Positions 50,995 through 59,014 of a stretch of 64,000 bases of DNA are shown piece by piece. The DNA is from VXYK01 sp965214565 (GTDB lineage Bacteria; Actinomycetota; Acidimicrobiia; Acidimicrobiales; Aldehydirespiratoraceae): the NCBI GenBank assembly GCA_965214565.1, contig OZ243951.1, forward strand, positions 2,728,001 through 2,792,000. The letters are read 5' to 3'. Both the position numbers and the translations under genes were made by a program. The notes beneath the pieces are model-generated. The model had not been told where the DNA came from. It was given only the letters and a program-made list of their open reading frames with translations, and did no database searches. The first letter of the stretch is position 1. Each line of letters begins with the position of its first letter.

Positions 50995-51578
50995 GTCGGC
51001 AGATCACCTACACAGTCGTGGCAGACGGTGGGACCGACAGGCTCCTGGTGCCCATCATTGACTGGACCATTCATCGACTTGATCCGGAGGTCGACATTCT
51101 CGAGCCTGAGTTTGAGAAACGGGCCGGAAGCGTCGGTGAGCATTTCGAGAGTTCCACGCGCACCACCATGCTGGTCTTCGCTCATCGCGACGCCGAGGCT
51201 TCGAGCATCGATGACCGTCTGCGCGAATTCGACAGTGTGTCCGGTGTGGTTCCCGTGGTTCCGGTTCGGATGTCCGAGGCTTGGCTCCTGATCGATGGCG
51301 ACGCGATCGCCCGAGCCGCCGATTCGCGTGCCGCGGTCGATTTGCCCAAGTTGAACACGCTCGAAAACGTTGTTGATCCGAAATCTGAGTTGGAAACGCT
51401 CCTGTTCGCGGCGGCGGGTTCTCCGACGGGGCGCCGCGGAAAGAAGTTCAAGAGTTCGTTGGCGAAGCGCCGTGTGAACCTGGCGTCACTCATTACGGAC
51501 TACAGCCCGCTCGAGAGTCTTGAAGCGTTCCGCCGATTTCAATCCTCTCTCGCCGACGCGTACCCCTACCGCCTGTAG
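50991..51578 (+). CDS. DUF4276-like (Toprim-related) partner of AAA ATPase
   Basis: 195 residues. The N-terminal VVADGGTDRLLVPIID (residues 9-24) corresponds to the Toprim EGxTE-type strand with Asp replacing the usual Glu. FAHRDAEAS (residues 63-71) is the second acidic motif (D-x-E), and MSEAWLLIDGDAI (residues 94-106) is the hallmark of DUF4276/AbiLii-like proteins. These are predicted nucleases encoded after AAA ATPases in defence loci. GTG 50991 overlaps the ATPase gene by four bases, so the two act together. Catalysis is not proven because two acidic positions are substituted. Confidence 0.75.
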   Translation: MSRQITYTVVADGGTDRLLVPIIDWTIHRLDPEVDILEPEFEKRAGSVGEHFESSTRTTMLVFAHRDAEASSIDDRLREFDSVSGVVPVVPVRMSEAWLLIDGDAIARAADSRAAVDLPKLNTLENVVDPKSELETLLFAAAGSPTGRRGKKFKSSLAKRRVNLASLITDYSPLESLEAFRRFQSSLADAYPYRL

Positions 51579-51708
51579 TTCTCGTATTCTGTGCGTTCGC
51601 GCGAGGTCGAGCCGTGCGGTACTACGGGAGTTGATCGGACGGACGCTCAAGGGTCGGGCCAGCGGTCCCGACAGCGCTCGGGCTGATCCGAGCGTGTGCA
51701 GCAGCAGG

Positions 51709-51939
51709 ATGACCGAGATCCCGGCCGCTGAGACTTGTCGCCTGATCGTCGCCGCGGTGGACGCCGACCAGTTGCTACTAGCCGCTCACGTTCACGCCGA
51801 CTTTGAGCCCCTTGAGCGTGAGCGCAGCGACGCGGTGAACGCGGCACGCCGGGCGCTACGCGATGGAGGTCGTTCCAACGCGCTGATGGTCTGGAGAATG
51901 AGCAGCGGGGACATGGACCTGTTGACCGCGCGGGGCTGA
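51709..51939 (+). CDS. hypothetical short protein (uncertain)
   Basis: 76 residues starting MTEIPAAETCRLIVAAVDADQ. It is helix-rich with alternating hydrophobic positions and an ERERSDAVNAARRALRD segment, which looks more like protein than noise. The frame stays open upstream to 51520, overlapping the end of the DUF4276 gene, so the start is a guess. No family is recognised. Confidence 0.3.
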   Translation: MTEIPAAETCRLIVAAVDADQLLLAAHVHADFEPLERERSDAVNAARRALRDGGRSNALMVWRMSSGDMDLLTARG

Positions 51940-51991
51940 TCCGGGCGCGCGTATCACAGTGACTATCGCTGTAGCAGCCAAATGCAACATT

Positions 51992-52051
51992 GGCCGGAGT
52001 TGTGTCGTGCAGGCCGGAGTTGTGTCGTGCAGGCCGGAGTTGTGTTGTGTG
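51992..52051 (+). repeat. 20-bp tandem repeat, two perfect and one diverged copy
   Basis: The unit GGCCGGAGTTGTGTCGTGCA starts at 51992, 52012 and 52032; the third copy diverges after GTTGTGT. The array is in noncoding DNA of the accessory island, with no spacers between units, so it is not CRISPR-like. Confidence 0.85.
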
Positions 52052-52422
52052 CGTCTGTGAGCAACGTCGGGCTTGGCCAAGGCAGCCCGAACCCGTTCTC
52101 TCCAGGGTTTGGAACGTCGGTGGACACAGCACGCCGAGGCACGAAACGCGAACGGCTGACCGGTCGCTGCAACCTCACCAACAGCGGTCCGGTGGTCGCT
52201 GCTCGGCGAGGTGCGTTCAGTGGTCGGGGACCTAGGCGCGACCGGCGGGATCGCAGCGATCACCGCTTTGGTGAACGCGTTACCGCTCGACGTTCGACAC
52301 TGGACATTGGCTGGCTACAACGACATGCGCAACACAACCGCCGCCGATGTGCAACGATTGCCCGATCCCGCCATAACGGCCCAGACAGCCCTCCCTGAAC
52401 AGCGTTGACGCAAACGACGGGT

Positions 52423-52800
52423 TCAGCTTTGTCTCAGCGACCCGACAGGTATCGATATTGTGCCTCTGGTCTTGTCGATTCTGAACGGACCATCGACGCG
52501 AGCCAGCGTGCAGGACACCAGCACGTCGTCTTGGTACCTGTCAAGGTTTAGCCAGCTGGTTGAGACCAGAGTGTCCCCGCCGGGTGTGTCCGCTGGGGGT
52601 TTGATCGTGAACGTCACGGTTAAGAACTGGGAGGGTGACCCGATCACCTTGAGGTCAGCCTGAGCTTCTAGCCCCGCTTCTGGGACTAATCCGCCGACAA
52701 GGACAGCGAAGCCGACCTCAACGTGACTATCGGGCACCGCGCCCGTAGTCACATCTTGGAGCCAGACTTTGTTGATGTCTTTGTTGGCGTTCCCCGACAT
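52423..52800 (-). CDS. small protein of unknown function downstream of HIRAN gene
   Basis: 125 residues. It appears to be a beta-rich fold: ADLKVIGSPSQFLTVTFTIKPPAD, DTLVSTSWLNLDRYQDDVLVSCTLARVDGPF. No signal peptide or membrane segment is seen. A strong GAGGGAGGGA site lies before the ATG, 25 bases after the HIRAN gene, so the two form an operon. No family is recognised. Confidence 0.65.
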   Translation of the reverse strand: MSGNANKDINKVWLQDVTTGAVPDSHVEVGFAVLVGGLVPEAGLEAQADLKVIGSPSQFLTVTFTIKPPADTPGGDTLVSTSWLNLDRYQDDVLVSCTLARVDGPFRIDKTRGTISIPVGSLRQS

Positions 52801-52825
52801 GGTGTCCCTCCCTCATATCCGCCGC

Positions 52826-53827
52826 TCAGGCGGGTGGTGGTGGTGGAGGTGGAGGTGGTGGCGGCGGCGGCAGAGCGGTTGTTGTCGGCGGCGGCGCCCC
52901 AGCGTTCAGTCTTTTGGCTTCACGGAATGCTTCCTTGGCGGCTTCGCATGTCTCGATCTTGAAACGTGTGTGCAGCAGCCTTCCGACTGCTTGATGGTGT
53001 CCAGCGTCATTTCGCTTGACTGTTCCGCAGTAAGAACTGCACTTCCATGTTGATGCTTCGTGAGCGTTGCTTGGCAGCTTGGCTCGGATGCTCCCGGCGA
53101 AATCGTCCTCTTCGTCTTCTTCGCCCCCGAACCGCTCATAACAGTTACGTGTCAAGGTCAATTTCACTTCCAAATTGTCTACGTTTGGTCCCCAGAGTTT
53201 TTCGAGCGGGTCGACGACACCTACGACTGCGCTGCCCTTCGCTATGACGACTTCTATCGTGTTCGGGGAGTCAGCGACGTTTGGTGAGTGCCTCAGCCTG
53301 GCGGCGAAAGCCTTGGTGACCTCCCAATCGTCCTCTCGTTCGCGTCCTCGCTTCAGCATCGGCTGAAGAACTCTCTCGTCTAGATCGACTCTGATGGCTC
53401 GACTGCCGAGTCCCCCTGCGTCCATGGCGGTCTTGTCTAGTTTGACTCCGAAGCAGCCATGCCTGCCCACGACGGCCCCCTTGACAGGTACCGGTTCGAC
53501 TACATCGTCTGCGAACATGGCGGCGGTCGCCCTGTCAAGGTGACCTACCAGAAGGGCGGTCGTGTGGTCATATCTGTCGAGTGCGCTCGCACAAACAGCA
53601 ATAGCGTTGGGGTCGTACTTGTTGTGGGTGTCTCTTACTAACCAGAACTGAACTCCCAGCTTCATCCAGTCCCCCGAAGAGTGGATGTGGCGTTTGCCAT
53701 CTTGGAGCAGCGCGCCAATTTGCTGGTCGTGGTAGCTCTCGCCGACGATATCGAACCTACAGTCGTCGTTGTCTGTCACGTTCCAGTAGGCGACGTTGAG
53801 TTTCGAGCGTCGTCTCAACAGTCCCAT
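52826..53827 (-). CDS. HIRAN-domain protein with C-terminal polyproline tail
   Basis: 333 residues. Residues about 18-115 match the HIRAN domain (DIVGESYHDQQIGALL, VQFWLVRDTHNKYDPNAIAV and VGHLDRATAAMFA), known in SWI/SNF-type helicases such as Rad5/HLTF where it binds the 3' end of ssDNA. The middle (about 120-260) is unfamiliar and acidic in part (GGEEDEEDDFAG), then come a CSSYCG Cys pair and a final tract of 13 consecutive Pro. A DNA-end-sensing role is inferred. AAAGGAG precedes ATG 53827. Confidence 0.78.
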   Translation of the reverse strand: MGLLRRRSKLNVAYWNVTDNDDCRFDIVGESYHDQQIGALLQDGKRHIHSSGDWMKLGVQFWLVRDTHNKYDPNAIAVCASALDRYDHTTALLVGHLDRATAAMFADDVVEPVPVKGAVVGRHGCFGVKLDKTAMDAGGLGSRAIRVDLDERVLQPMLKRGREREDDWEVTKAFAARLRHSPNVADSPNTIEVVIAKGSAVVGVVDPLEKLWGPNVDNLEVKLTLTRNCYERFGGEEDEEDDFAGSIRAKLPSNAHEASTWKCSSYCGTVKRNDAGHHQAVGRLLHTRFKIETCEAAKEAFREAKRLNAGAPPPTTTALPPPPPPPPPPPPPA

Positions 53828-53834
53828 CTCGTCG

Positions 53835-53870
53835 CTCCTTTAGGATGCGGGCTTCAGTTGGCGCACGCTA
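53835..53870 (-). promoter_or_regulatory. promoter and ribosome site of HIRAN operon
   Basis: On the minus strand TAGCGT (53870-53865) is a -10 like those of hisD, groES-like and trpF genes. The leader would be about 31 nt and includes AAAGGAG, well placed before ATG 53827. Confidence 0.45.
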
Positions 53871-54072
53871 CTACGAATGGTGTCTGCCTGGGTGACCTGA
53901 CCCCCTTTTATGGTCCGGTTGTTTTGAGAGTGTTTTCTGGTTGTTTGCCCATTGGTCCGCGTATTGGGTTGGTGTGAGCACACCGATACCGAACTGTTGA
54001 GATTGGAACTGATCATCTAGCCGTCAGGGGCATCCCACCACGGCGCCGGGCTCAATCTTGTGGGGTGGGCGC
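53871..54072. other. intergenic region, AT-richer than surroundings
   Basis: No gene seen. It contains TGACCTGACCCC (53893-53904), which resembles the inverted-repeat tip of some IS3-like elements, followed by a T/G-rich stretch of low protein-coding look. No transposase or matching second end was found in the window, so the IS origin is unproven. Confidence 0.35.
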
Positions 54073-54085
54073 TAGCGTGGCTCTG
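54073..54085 (+). promoter_or_regulatory. -10 of GroES-like gene, leaderless
   Basis: TAGCGT (54073-54078) is followed by six bases and GTG 54085, so transcription is predicted to start at the start codon. There is no ribosome binding site and no CIRCE-like heat-shock operator. Confidence 0.55.
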
Positions 54086-54441
54086 TGGCTACCAAGGCGA
54101 AGCAGAACGGTGACCTCTCGGGTGACGACGGGCTTCCGGTCAAGATGCTCAACGATCGGATCCTCGTGTCGCTCGGTGAGGCGGAGGGAGAGCGTCGGTC
54201 ATCGGGGGGAATCCTGATCCCGGCGACGGCACAGGTCGGCAAGCGCCTGTCGTGGGCGGAGGTCGTGGCCGTGGGCCCCAATGTCCGCAATCTCGAGACC
54301 GGAGATCAGGTTCTGTTCAACCCCGAGGACAGATACGAGGTGGAGGTCCGGGGCCTCGACTACATCATCCTGCGCGAACGCGACATCCATGCAGTTGCGG
54401 CCGAACGCCTCGACGAGGGCTCCACCGGCCTCTACCTGTGA
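54085..54441 (+). CDS. GroES-like co-chaperonin paralogue
   Basis: 118 residues, about 20 longer than standard GroES. The fold is seen in PVKMLNDRILVSLGEAEG, RRSSGGILIPATAQVGKRLSWAEVVAVGP (mobile loop and roof region) and DYIILRERDIHAV. No groEL lies next to it and no CIRCE element is seen, so it may be a non-classical Cpn10 relative rather than the main GroES. GTG 54085 appears leaderless. A short acidic N-terminal extension precedes the fold. Confidence 0.82.
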   Translation: MATKAKQNGDLSGDDGLPVKMLNDRILVSLGEAEGERRSSGGILIPATAQVGKRLSWAEVVAVGPNVRNLETGDQVLFNPEDRYEVEVRGLDYIILRERDIHAVAAERLDEGSTGLYL

Positions 54442-54463
54442 CCCAAAGGCAGCTGTCGATGAG

Positions 54464-55915
54464 TCAGGGGTGCAGCGGGCTGCGCTGGTCGGCCCAGCGG
54501 ACTTCGAGCTCAAGTTGGCGGGCGACCTGCAGCAGCAGGTGCTCGTTGCCGTAGGCGGCGATCAGCTGGATGCCGATAGGCAGGCCGGTGCTGGTGCGCG
54601 CGAGCGGCAGCGATATCGCAGGTTGACCGGTCGTGTTGAAAGGGGCCGTCAACGTCGAATACGCCAAGGTGGCGAGAATCGCCGCTTCGGGGTCTGGCGC
54701 GGAGGCCGACATCACACCAAGGCGCGCCGGCGGTCGAAGGCACGTCGGCGCCAGCAACAGGTCGTGTCCGTCGACCCACCATTGCGCCATCAGGCGACGG
54801 AACTTCAGCATTTCGTCGTTGCTGCGCATCAACTCCAGGGCGTCGATTCGACGACCACGCTCGGCCAGCCGCCAGGTCATGGGCTCGACATCCTCGGGAG
54901 CGATGTCTCGGCCGATCCATTCGCTGAACTGATCCAACGAATGAGCGACCCCGACTGCCCAAGCGGGACCGAACGAGCCGATCAGCTCCTCGTCGTGCAA
55001 GGCCGCGGGTGAATCATCGTCGACGGTGTGGCCCAGTCGTTCCAGCATTGCAGCGGCCTCCTGCACCGCGAGGGCAACCTCAGGATCGATCGCGACCCGG
55101 CTGCGGATCGTGTCGGCCAGCATGCCGATACGCAACGTCGGCGGCGCCTGGTTGATCAACTCCGCATACGGGGCCGGGGGAGCGGGGGCGATCACGCCGT
55201 CGCCCGGGAACGGTCCGGCGGTGGCGTCGAGGATCGCCGCGCTGTCACGCACAGTGTGGCACACGACGTGCTGAACGCTGTTGCTCCACTCGTCGTTGTG
55301 GGGACCCTGCGAGATGCGTCCCCGGCTCGGTTTGAGGCCGACCAGGCCGCACATGGCTGCTGGAATTCGTATCGACCCGCCGCCGTCGCTGGCGTTGGCG
55401 GCCGGGAGAATTCCTGCGGCGACCGCGGCCGCGGCACCGCCCGAGGAGCCGCCGGGGCTGCGAGAGAGGTCCCAGGGGTTGCGGGTGGCGCCATAGGACA
55501 GCGGCTCCGTCGTGGCTGCAAGTCCCATCTCGGGGCTGTTGGTTCGCCCGCACAGCACGAAGCCGGCTCGGCGGTAGGCCGTGGTGATGTTGGCGTCGAA
55601 GGTGGCCGTGTGGCCGGCATTCTTGAGGCCGAGCACCCCCATATGGAACGGGTCTCCCTCAGAGCACGGCCAGAGGTCCTTCAGCAGCATCGGGACGCCA
55701 CGGAAGGGTCCGTCGGGGAGTGCGGACTGCGCGATGGCCCGGGCCTTGTCGAAGCTCGGTTGGATCACCGCGTTGACCTGCGGATCGATCTGCTCAATGC
55801 GGTCGATGGTGTCGTCGATCAACTCGACGGGGCTGATCTGTCGGGTCTGCACCAGCTCGGCGAGCCCCACAGCATCGATGCGGGCCAGTTCGGATCTTTC
55901 GGAAGTGTCAAGCAT
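54464..55915 (-). CDS. amidase signature family hydrolase
   Basis: 483 residues. The Ser-cisSer-Lys triad is K79 in VPMLLKDLW, S157 in RSPGGSSGGAAAAVAAG and S181 in DGGGSIRIPA. It could be a general amide hydrolase or a 6-aminohexanoate-dimer hydrolase-like enzyme. It is not a GatA by context because no gatB or gatC is nearby. ATG 55915 is chosen over the longer frame because of a -10 just upstream. The substrate is unknown. Confidence 0.9.
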   Translation of the reverse strand: MLDTSERSELARIDAVGLAELVQTRQISPVELIDDTIDRIEQIDPQVNAVIQPSFDKARAIAQSALPDGPFRGVPMLLKDLWPCSEGDPFHMGVLGLKNAGHTATFDANITTAYRRAGFVLCGRTNSPEMGLAATTEPLSYGATRNPWDLSRSPGGSSGGAAAAVAAGILPAANASDGGGSIRIPAAMCGLVGLKPSRGRISQGPHNDEWSNSVQHVVCHTVRDSAAILDATAGPFPGDGVIAPAPPAPYAELINQAPPTLRIGMLADTIRSRVAIDPEVALAVQEAAAMLERLGHTVDDDSPAALHDEELIGSFGPAWAVGVAHSLDQFSEWIGRDIAPEDVEPMTWRLAERGRRIDALELMRSNDEMLKFRRLMAQWWVDGHDLLLAPTCLRPPARLGVMSASAPDPEAAILATLAYSTLTAPFNTTGQPAISLPLARTSTGLPIGIQLIAAYGNEHLLLQVARQLELEVRWADQRSPLHP

Positions 55916-55928
55916 GGCCGAGACTCTA
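55915..55928 (-). promoter_or_regulatory. amidase gene -10, leaderless
   Basis: On the minus strand TAGAGT (55928-55923) is followed by seven bases and ATG (55915). The spacing matches the other leaderless starts in the window. Confidence 0.5.
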
Positions 55929-56113
55929 GATGTCCCTCGAACCGCAGGCGCAGTCGAATGGTTAACAGGACCTCTCAGAGGACGAGCAGATTGTCGCCGA
56001 ACGCTGTCGAGACCGAGCGAGGCCCCGGCCCGAACAACCCACCCGCGGCTTCGAGGCCCGGTGAGCCCGGCGAACAAGCGCGGAAAGGCCCGACTGGTAC
56101 AGGGCCGGGGACG

Positions 56114-56128
56114 TAGGCTGGGAGACTA
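56114..56128 (+). promoter_or_regulatory. hisI-trpE promoter -10
   Basis: TAGGCT (56114-56119) lies eight bases before ATG 56128. The transcript would be leaderless or have a two-base leader. A GGGAG overlaps the space but would be cut off by this start site. Confidence 0.4.
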
Positions 56129-56550
56129 TGGGAAAGTCTTCAGATGGAGCCGCACTGGAAGAAGGACTCTCGGTCGAACTCGACTTCGACAAGGTCGCCA
56201 AGATCGGCCGGGCCGGACATCAAGTCGTCCCGGTGGTGCTCCAGGACGCCGATTCCGACGAGGTCCTGTTCATCGGCTACGCCGATGAGCAGGCTTTTTC
56301 AGCGACGCTCGAACGACGCTCAGCGGTGCTGTACTCGACCTCGCGCCAGCAACTGTGGCACAAGGGGGCGACGAGCGGAGACACCCTCGAGGTGGTCGAC
56401 GTGAAGGTCAACTGTGAGCAGAACAGCTTGCTGTATCGCGTCCGCAAGGCAGGCACGGGCGTGTGCCACACCAAAGATGAGCACGGCAACACCCGCCCGA
56501 CCTGCTACTACCGCACCGTGACCAATCCAGACTCGCTCGCGTTTGGCTGA
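56128..56550 (+). CDS. hisI: phosphoribosyl-AMP cyclohydrolase
   Basis: 140 residues. Motifs VLFIGYADEQAFSATLE, YSTSRQQLWHKGATSGDTLEV, DVKVNCEQNSLLYRV and CHTKDEHGNTRPTCYYR hold the zinc Cys residues. It opens PR-AMP in histidine synthesis. There is no fused HisE domain. It is separated from the main his operon by the accessory island and pairs instead with trpE. Confidence 0.95.
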   Translation: MGKSSDGAALEEGLSVELDFDKVAKIGRAGHQVVPVVLQDADSDEVLFIGYADEQAFSATLERRSAVLYSTSRQQLWHKGATSGDTLEVVDVKVNCEQNSLLYRVRKAGTGVCHTKDEHGNTRPTCYYRTVTNPDSLAFG

Positions 56551-56553
56551 GCA

Positions 56554-58092
56554 TTGACCGTACGCCCCGACCTTGAAGAGTTCCGCTCGCTGGCGCGGTC
56601 GCACCGCATCGTTCCGGTTTGGCGCAACGTTCTCGCCGACCTCAGCACGCCCGTCAGTGCCTTCGCCAGGGTAGTCGGTGAAGACGAAGGCTTCCTGCTC
56701 GAATCCGTGGAGGGCGGAGACCGTTGGAGCCGCTGGTCGTTCGTTGGTCGCCGCCCTCTCGGAACGCTCGTCGTGCAACACGGCCGAATCACCATCGAGG
56801 GCGACCTCGGCATCGACATAGACCCCGATGGGGGCATACTCGCCGCGCTGGAACGGCTCTTGAAGCACTACGAGGCTCCCGACATCGAAGGCCTGCCGCC
56901 GCTCCACAGCGGGCTGATCGGCTACCTCGGATACGACGTTGTTCGAGAGGTGGAGCACCTGCCAAACGTCGCGGAGGACGACCTCGGCTACCCCGACGCA
57001 GTCGTTTCGATAATCGGCGAACTCGCTGCCTACGACCATTGGCAGCAGCGGGTGACGCTGATCGCCAACGCGGCGATCCCGCAGGGCGCTGACGACGCCG
57101 CGATTGAATCCGCGTACCACGACGCCGTAGCGCGTCTCGAATCGCTGGGTCGAGCGGGATCTGCGGCGTTGGAGGAGCCGCTGTTCAACCCGGCGGAGGG
57201 AGACGAGGAGCTACCCGAGTTCACCTCCACGATGTCGAAGTCGAACTACTGCGCGGCCGTCGAAGCGGCTCGCGAGCGCATCCTCGCTGGGGACATCTTC
57301 CAGGTAGTGCTGGCCCAGCGGTTCGATGTGTCCTTCGACGCCGACGCGTTCGATCTGTACCGAGTGTTGCGCCAGTTGAACCCGAGTCCCTACATGTACT
57401 TCCTGCGCCACGGCGATCTGGAGATCGTGGGCGGATCGCCTGAGCCGATGGTGCGGCTCCAAGACGGGCGAGTTGTCTCCCGTCCGATAGCGGGCACCCG
57501 CAAGCGGGGTAGAACCACCGAGCACGACCGCCGGCTAGCGGCAGAACTGCGCGAACACCCCAAAGAGATCGCAGAGCATGTGATGCTCGTGGACCTCGCC
57601 CGCAATGACATCGGGCGGGTCATCGAGTTCGGATCCCTGAACGTGGACGAGATGATGACCCTCGAGCGTTACAGCCACGTCATGCACCTCACCTCGCAGG
57701 TCTCGGGCGACCTGCGCGACGGTGCCACCGCCATCGACGTGCTGCGCGCCACTCTTCCGGCGGGCACGCTGTCAGGGGCACCCAAAGTTCGGGCCATGGA
57801 GATCATCGACGAGCTCGAACCGGTGAAGCGCGGCCCCTACGGGGGAGTGGTCGGATACCTCAACTTCTCGGGCTGTATCGACACCGCAATCACGATCCGC
57901 ACCATGCTGGTGTCCGGCAACCGTGCCACGGTCTGCGCCGGTGCGGGAATCGTGGCTGACTCGGTGGCCTCCGACGAGCACCTCGAGTGTCAGAACAAGG
58001 CGAGAGCCCTGCTCGCGGCGGTGCCCGTCGCCCGAAGGATGCGCGAGGCGCGTGAGGCGCTTCGAGCAGAGCAGGCCAAGGGGCCGCGCTGA
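56554..58092 (+). CDS. trpE: anthranilate synthase component I
   Basis: 512 residues. The N-terminal LLESVEGGDRWSRWSFVG is the Trp feedback site, and the chorismate-binding part has EAARERILAGDIFQVVLAQRF, GGSPEPMVRL, RPIAGTRKRG, LVDLARNDIGRV and AGTLSGAPKVRAMEII. It makes anthranilate with TrpG, which is not in the window. TTG 56554 starts four bases after the hisI stop. No Trp leader peptide is seen. Confidence 0.95.
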   Translation: MTVRPDLEEFRSLARSHRIVPVWRNVLADLSTPVSAFARVVGEDEGFLLESVEGGDRWSRWSFVGRRPLGTLVVQHGRITIEGDLGIDIDPDGGILAALERLLKHYEAPDIEGLPPLHSGLIGYLGYDVVREVEHLPNVAEDDLGYPDAVVSIIGELAAYDHWQQRVTLIANAAIPQGADDAAIESAYHDAVARLESLGRAGSAALEEPLFNPAEGDEELPEFTSTMSKSNYCAAVEAARERILAGDIFQVVLAQRFDVSFDADAFDLYRVLRQLNPSPYMYFLRHGDLEIVGGSPEPMVRLQDGRVVSRPIAGTRKRGRTTEHDRRLAAELREHPKEIAEHVMLVDLARNDIGRVIEFGSLNVDEMMTLERYSHVMHLTSQVSGDLRDGATAIDVLRATLPAGTLSGAPKVRAMEIIDELEPVKRGPYGGVVGYLNFSGCIDTAITIRTMLVSGNRATVCAGAGIVADSVASDEHLECQNKARALLAAVPVARRMREAREALRAEQAKGPR

Positions 58093-58093
58093 C

Positions 58094-58948
58094 ATGCTCG
58101 CTACGATCGTCGACCGCGATGTAGTCGAGATCAAGGGCTCCGACGCATCGACGTATCTGCAGGGCCAGATCTCCCAGGATGTAGACCGGATCACCGCGGG
58201 CTCGACAGCCTGGTCACTTGTTTTGGCACCCACAGGCAGGCTCACAGCCTGGTTCCGGGTTCATCGGGTCTCAGACGAGCGTTTTCTGGTGGACCTCGAA
58301 ACCGGCTGGGCAGCCCCGCTTGTCGAGCGGCTGGAACGGTTCAAGCTTCGCACCGCGGTCGAGTTCAGGATCCTCGAGGGTTGGAGGATGCTGTCGATCC
58401 GCAACGACCCCAACGCGCAGGACGCGGAAGCACCCTTGTTGGCGGTCCCCGGATTCAAGGTCCAAGAAGTGCTCTCGACGGCTTTCGAGTGGCCGGGATT
58501 CTCGGGTTCGGACCATCTCGGTGAGGCACTGGTGGCACCCAGCGGGATCGAACTCGACGACGCCGCATTCGAACGGGCCCGGATCCTCGCCGGAATGCCT
58601 CGCCTCGGTGTCGACATCAACGAGGGCACGATCCCGGCGGAGGGCGGAGAGCGTCTCATCGAGACGTCCGTGAGTTTCACGAAGGGCTGCTACACCGGTC
58701 AGGAACTGGTGGCACGGATAGACAGCCGTGGCGGAAATGTGCCTCGTCCGCTGCGGGTGCTGGTAGCGGACGGACCTCTCGGGGTCGGTGGGGTCGTCGC
58801 CTTGGAAGGTGTCGATGTGGGCGTGGTTACCTCGGTGGCGACCTCGCAGGGATCTTCGGTGGCGATCGCCCCGTTGATGCGCAAAGTCACGCCCGGTAGC
58901 GTCGTGTCCGTCGACGGCGTCGCCGCGGTCGTCCAGGTGCCGGGGTGA
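58094..58948 (+). CDS. ygfZ: folate-binding YgfZ/GcvT-like protein
   Basis: 284 residues. The family signature KGCYTGQE begins at K197, with the conserved Cys199. The N-terminus has VVEIKGSDASTYLQGQISQDV. YgfZ/Iba57 proteins use folate and help repair or assemble Fe-S clusters. ATG 58094 follows the trpE stop by one base. The upstream frame overlaps trpE and is ignored. Confidence 0.9.
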   Translation: MLATIVDRDVVEIKGSDASTYLQGQISQDVDRITAGSTAWSLVLAPTGRLTAWFRVHRVSDERFLVDLETGWAAPLVERLERFKLRTAVEFRILEGWRMLSIRNDPNAQDAEAPLLAVPGFKVQEVLSTAFEWPGFSGSDHLGEALVAPSGIELDDAAFERARILAGMPRLGVDINEGTIPAEGGERLIETSVSFTKGCYTGQELVARIDSRGGNVPRPLRVLVADGPLGVGGVVALEGVDVGVVTSVATSQGSSVAIAPLMRKVTPGSVVSVDGVAAVVQVPG

Positions 58949-59001
58949 CAATCTCTGATGTTGTGCCGCGCTGGATTTGCTCCCGACACCGGTCGTCAAC
59001 C

Positions 59002-59014
59002 TAGAGTCGGCACA
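59002..59014 (+). promoter_or_regulatory. -10 of antibiotic-monooxygenase-like gene, leaderless
   Basis: TAGAGT (59002-59007) is followed by six bases and ATG 59014. There is no ribosome binding site. Confidence 0.55.

Larger units (their letters stand above)
51579..52422. other. gene-poor stretch of accessory island
   Basis: No confident gene. It contains one possible short ORF (51709-51939), a perfect 7-bp inverted repeat CGCTCGG/CCGAGCG (51675-51681 and 51688-51694), a three-unit 20-bp tandem repeat (51992-52051), and another short frame (GTG 52211 to 52408, 65 codons) whose predicted protein is unfamiliar. Codon texture is unlike the core genes on either side. It may be decayed mobile or defence DNA, or an unannotated noncoding element. 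Confidence 0.6.

Noticed and set aside
51992..52051. Tandem repeat considered as a CRISPR array
   Set aside because: Units are contiguous with no spacers, only three copies, and no cas genes are in the window.
51982..52398. Plus-strand 138-codon frame through the 20-bp tandem repeat
   Set aside because: Arg-rich with no fold-like pattern; its start lies in the repeat. Overlapping minus-strand frames are equally open, so none is favoured.
52829..52870. GGT/GGC-rich run considered as an independent microsatellite
   Set aside because: It is the coding sequence of the polyproline tail of the HIRAN protein on the minus strand, so it is reported there.
55028..56116. 362-codon plus-strand frame opposite the amidase gene
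   Set aside because: Arg/Gly-rich translation without motifs; the amidase on the other strand has its full catalytic triad.
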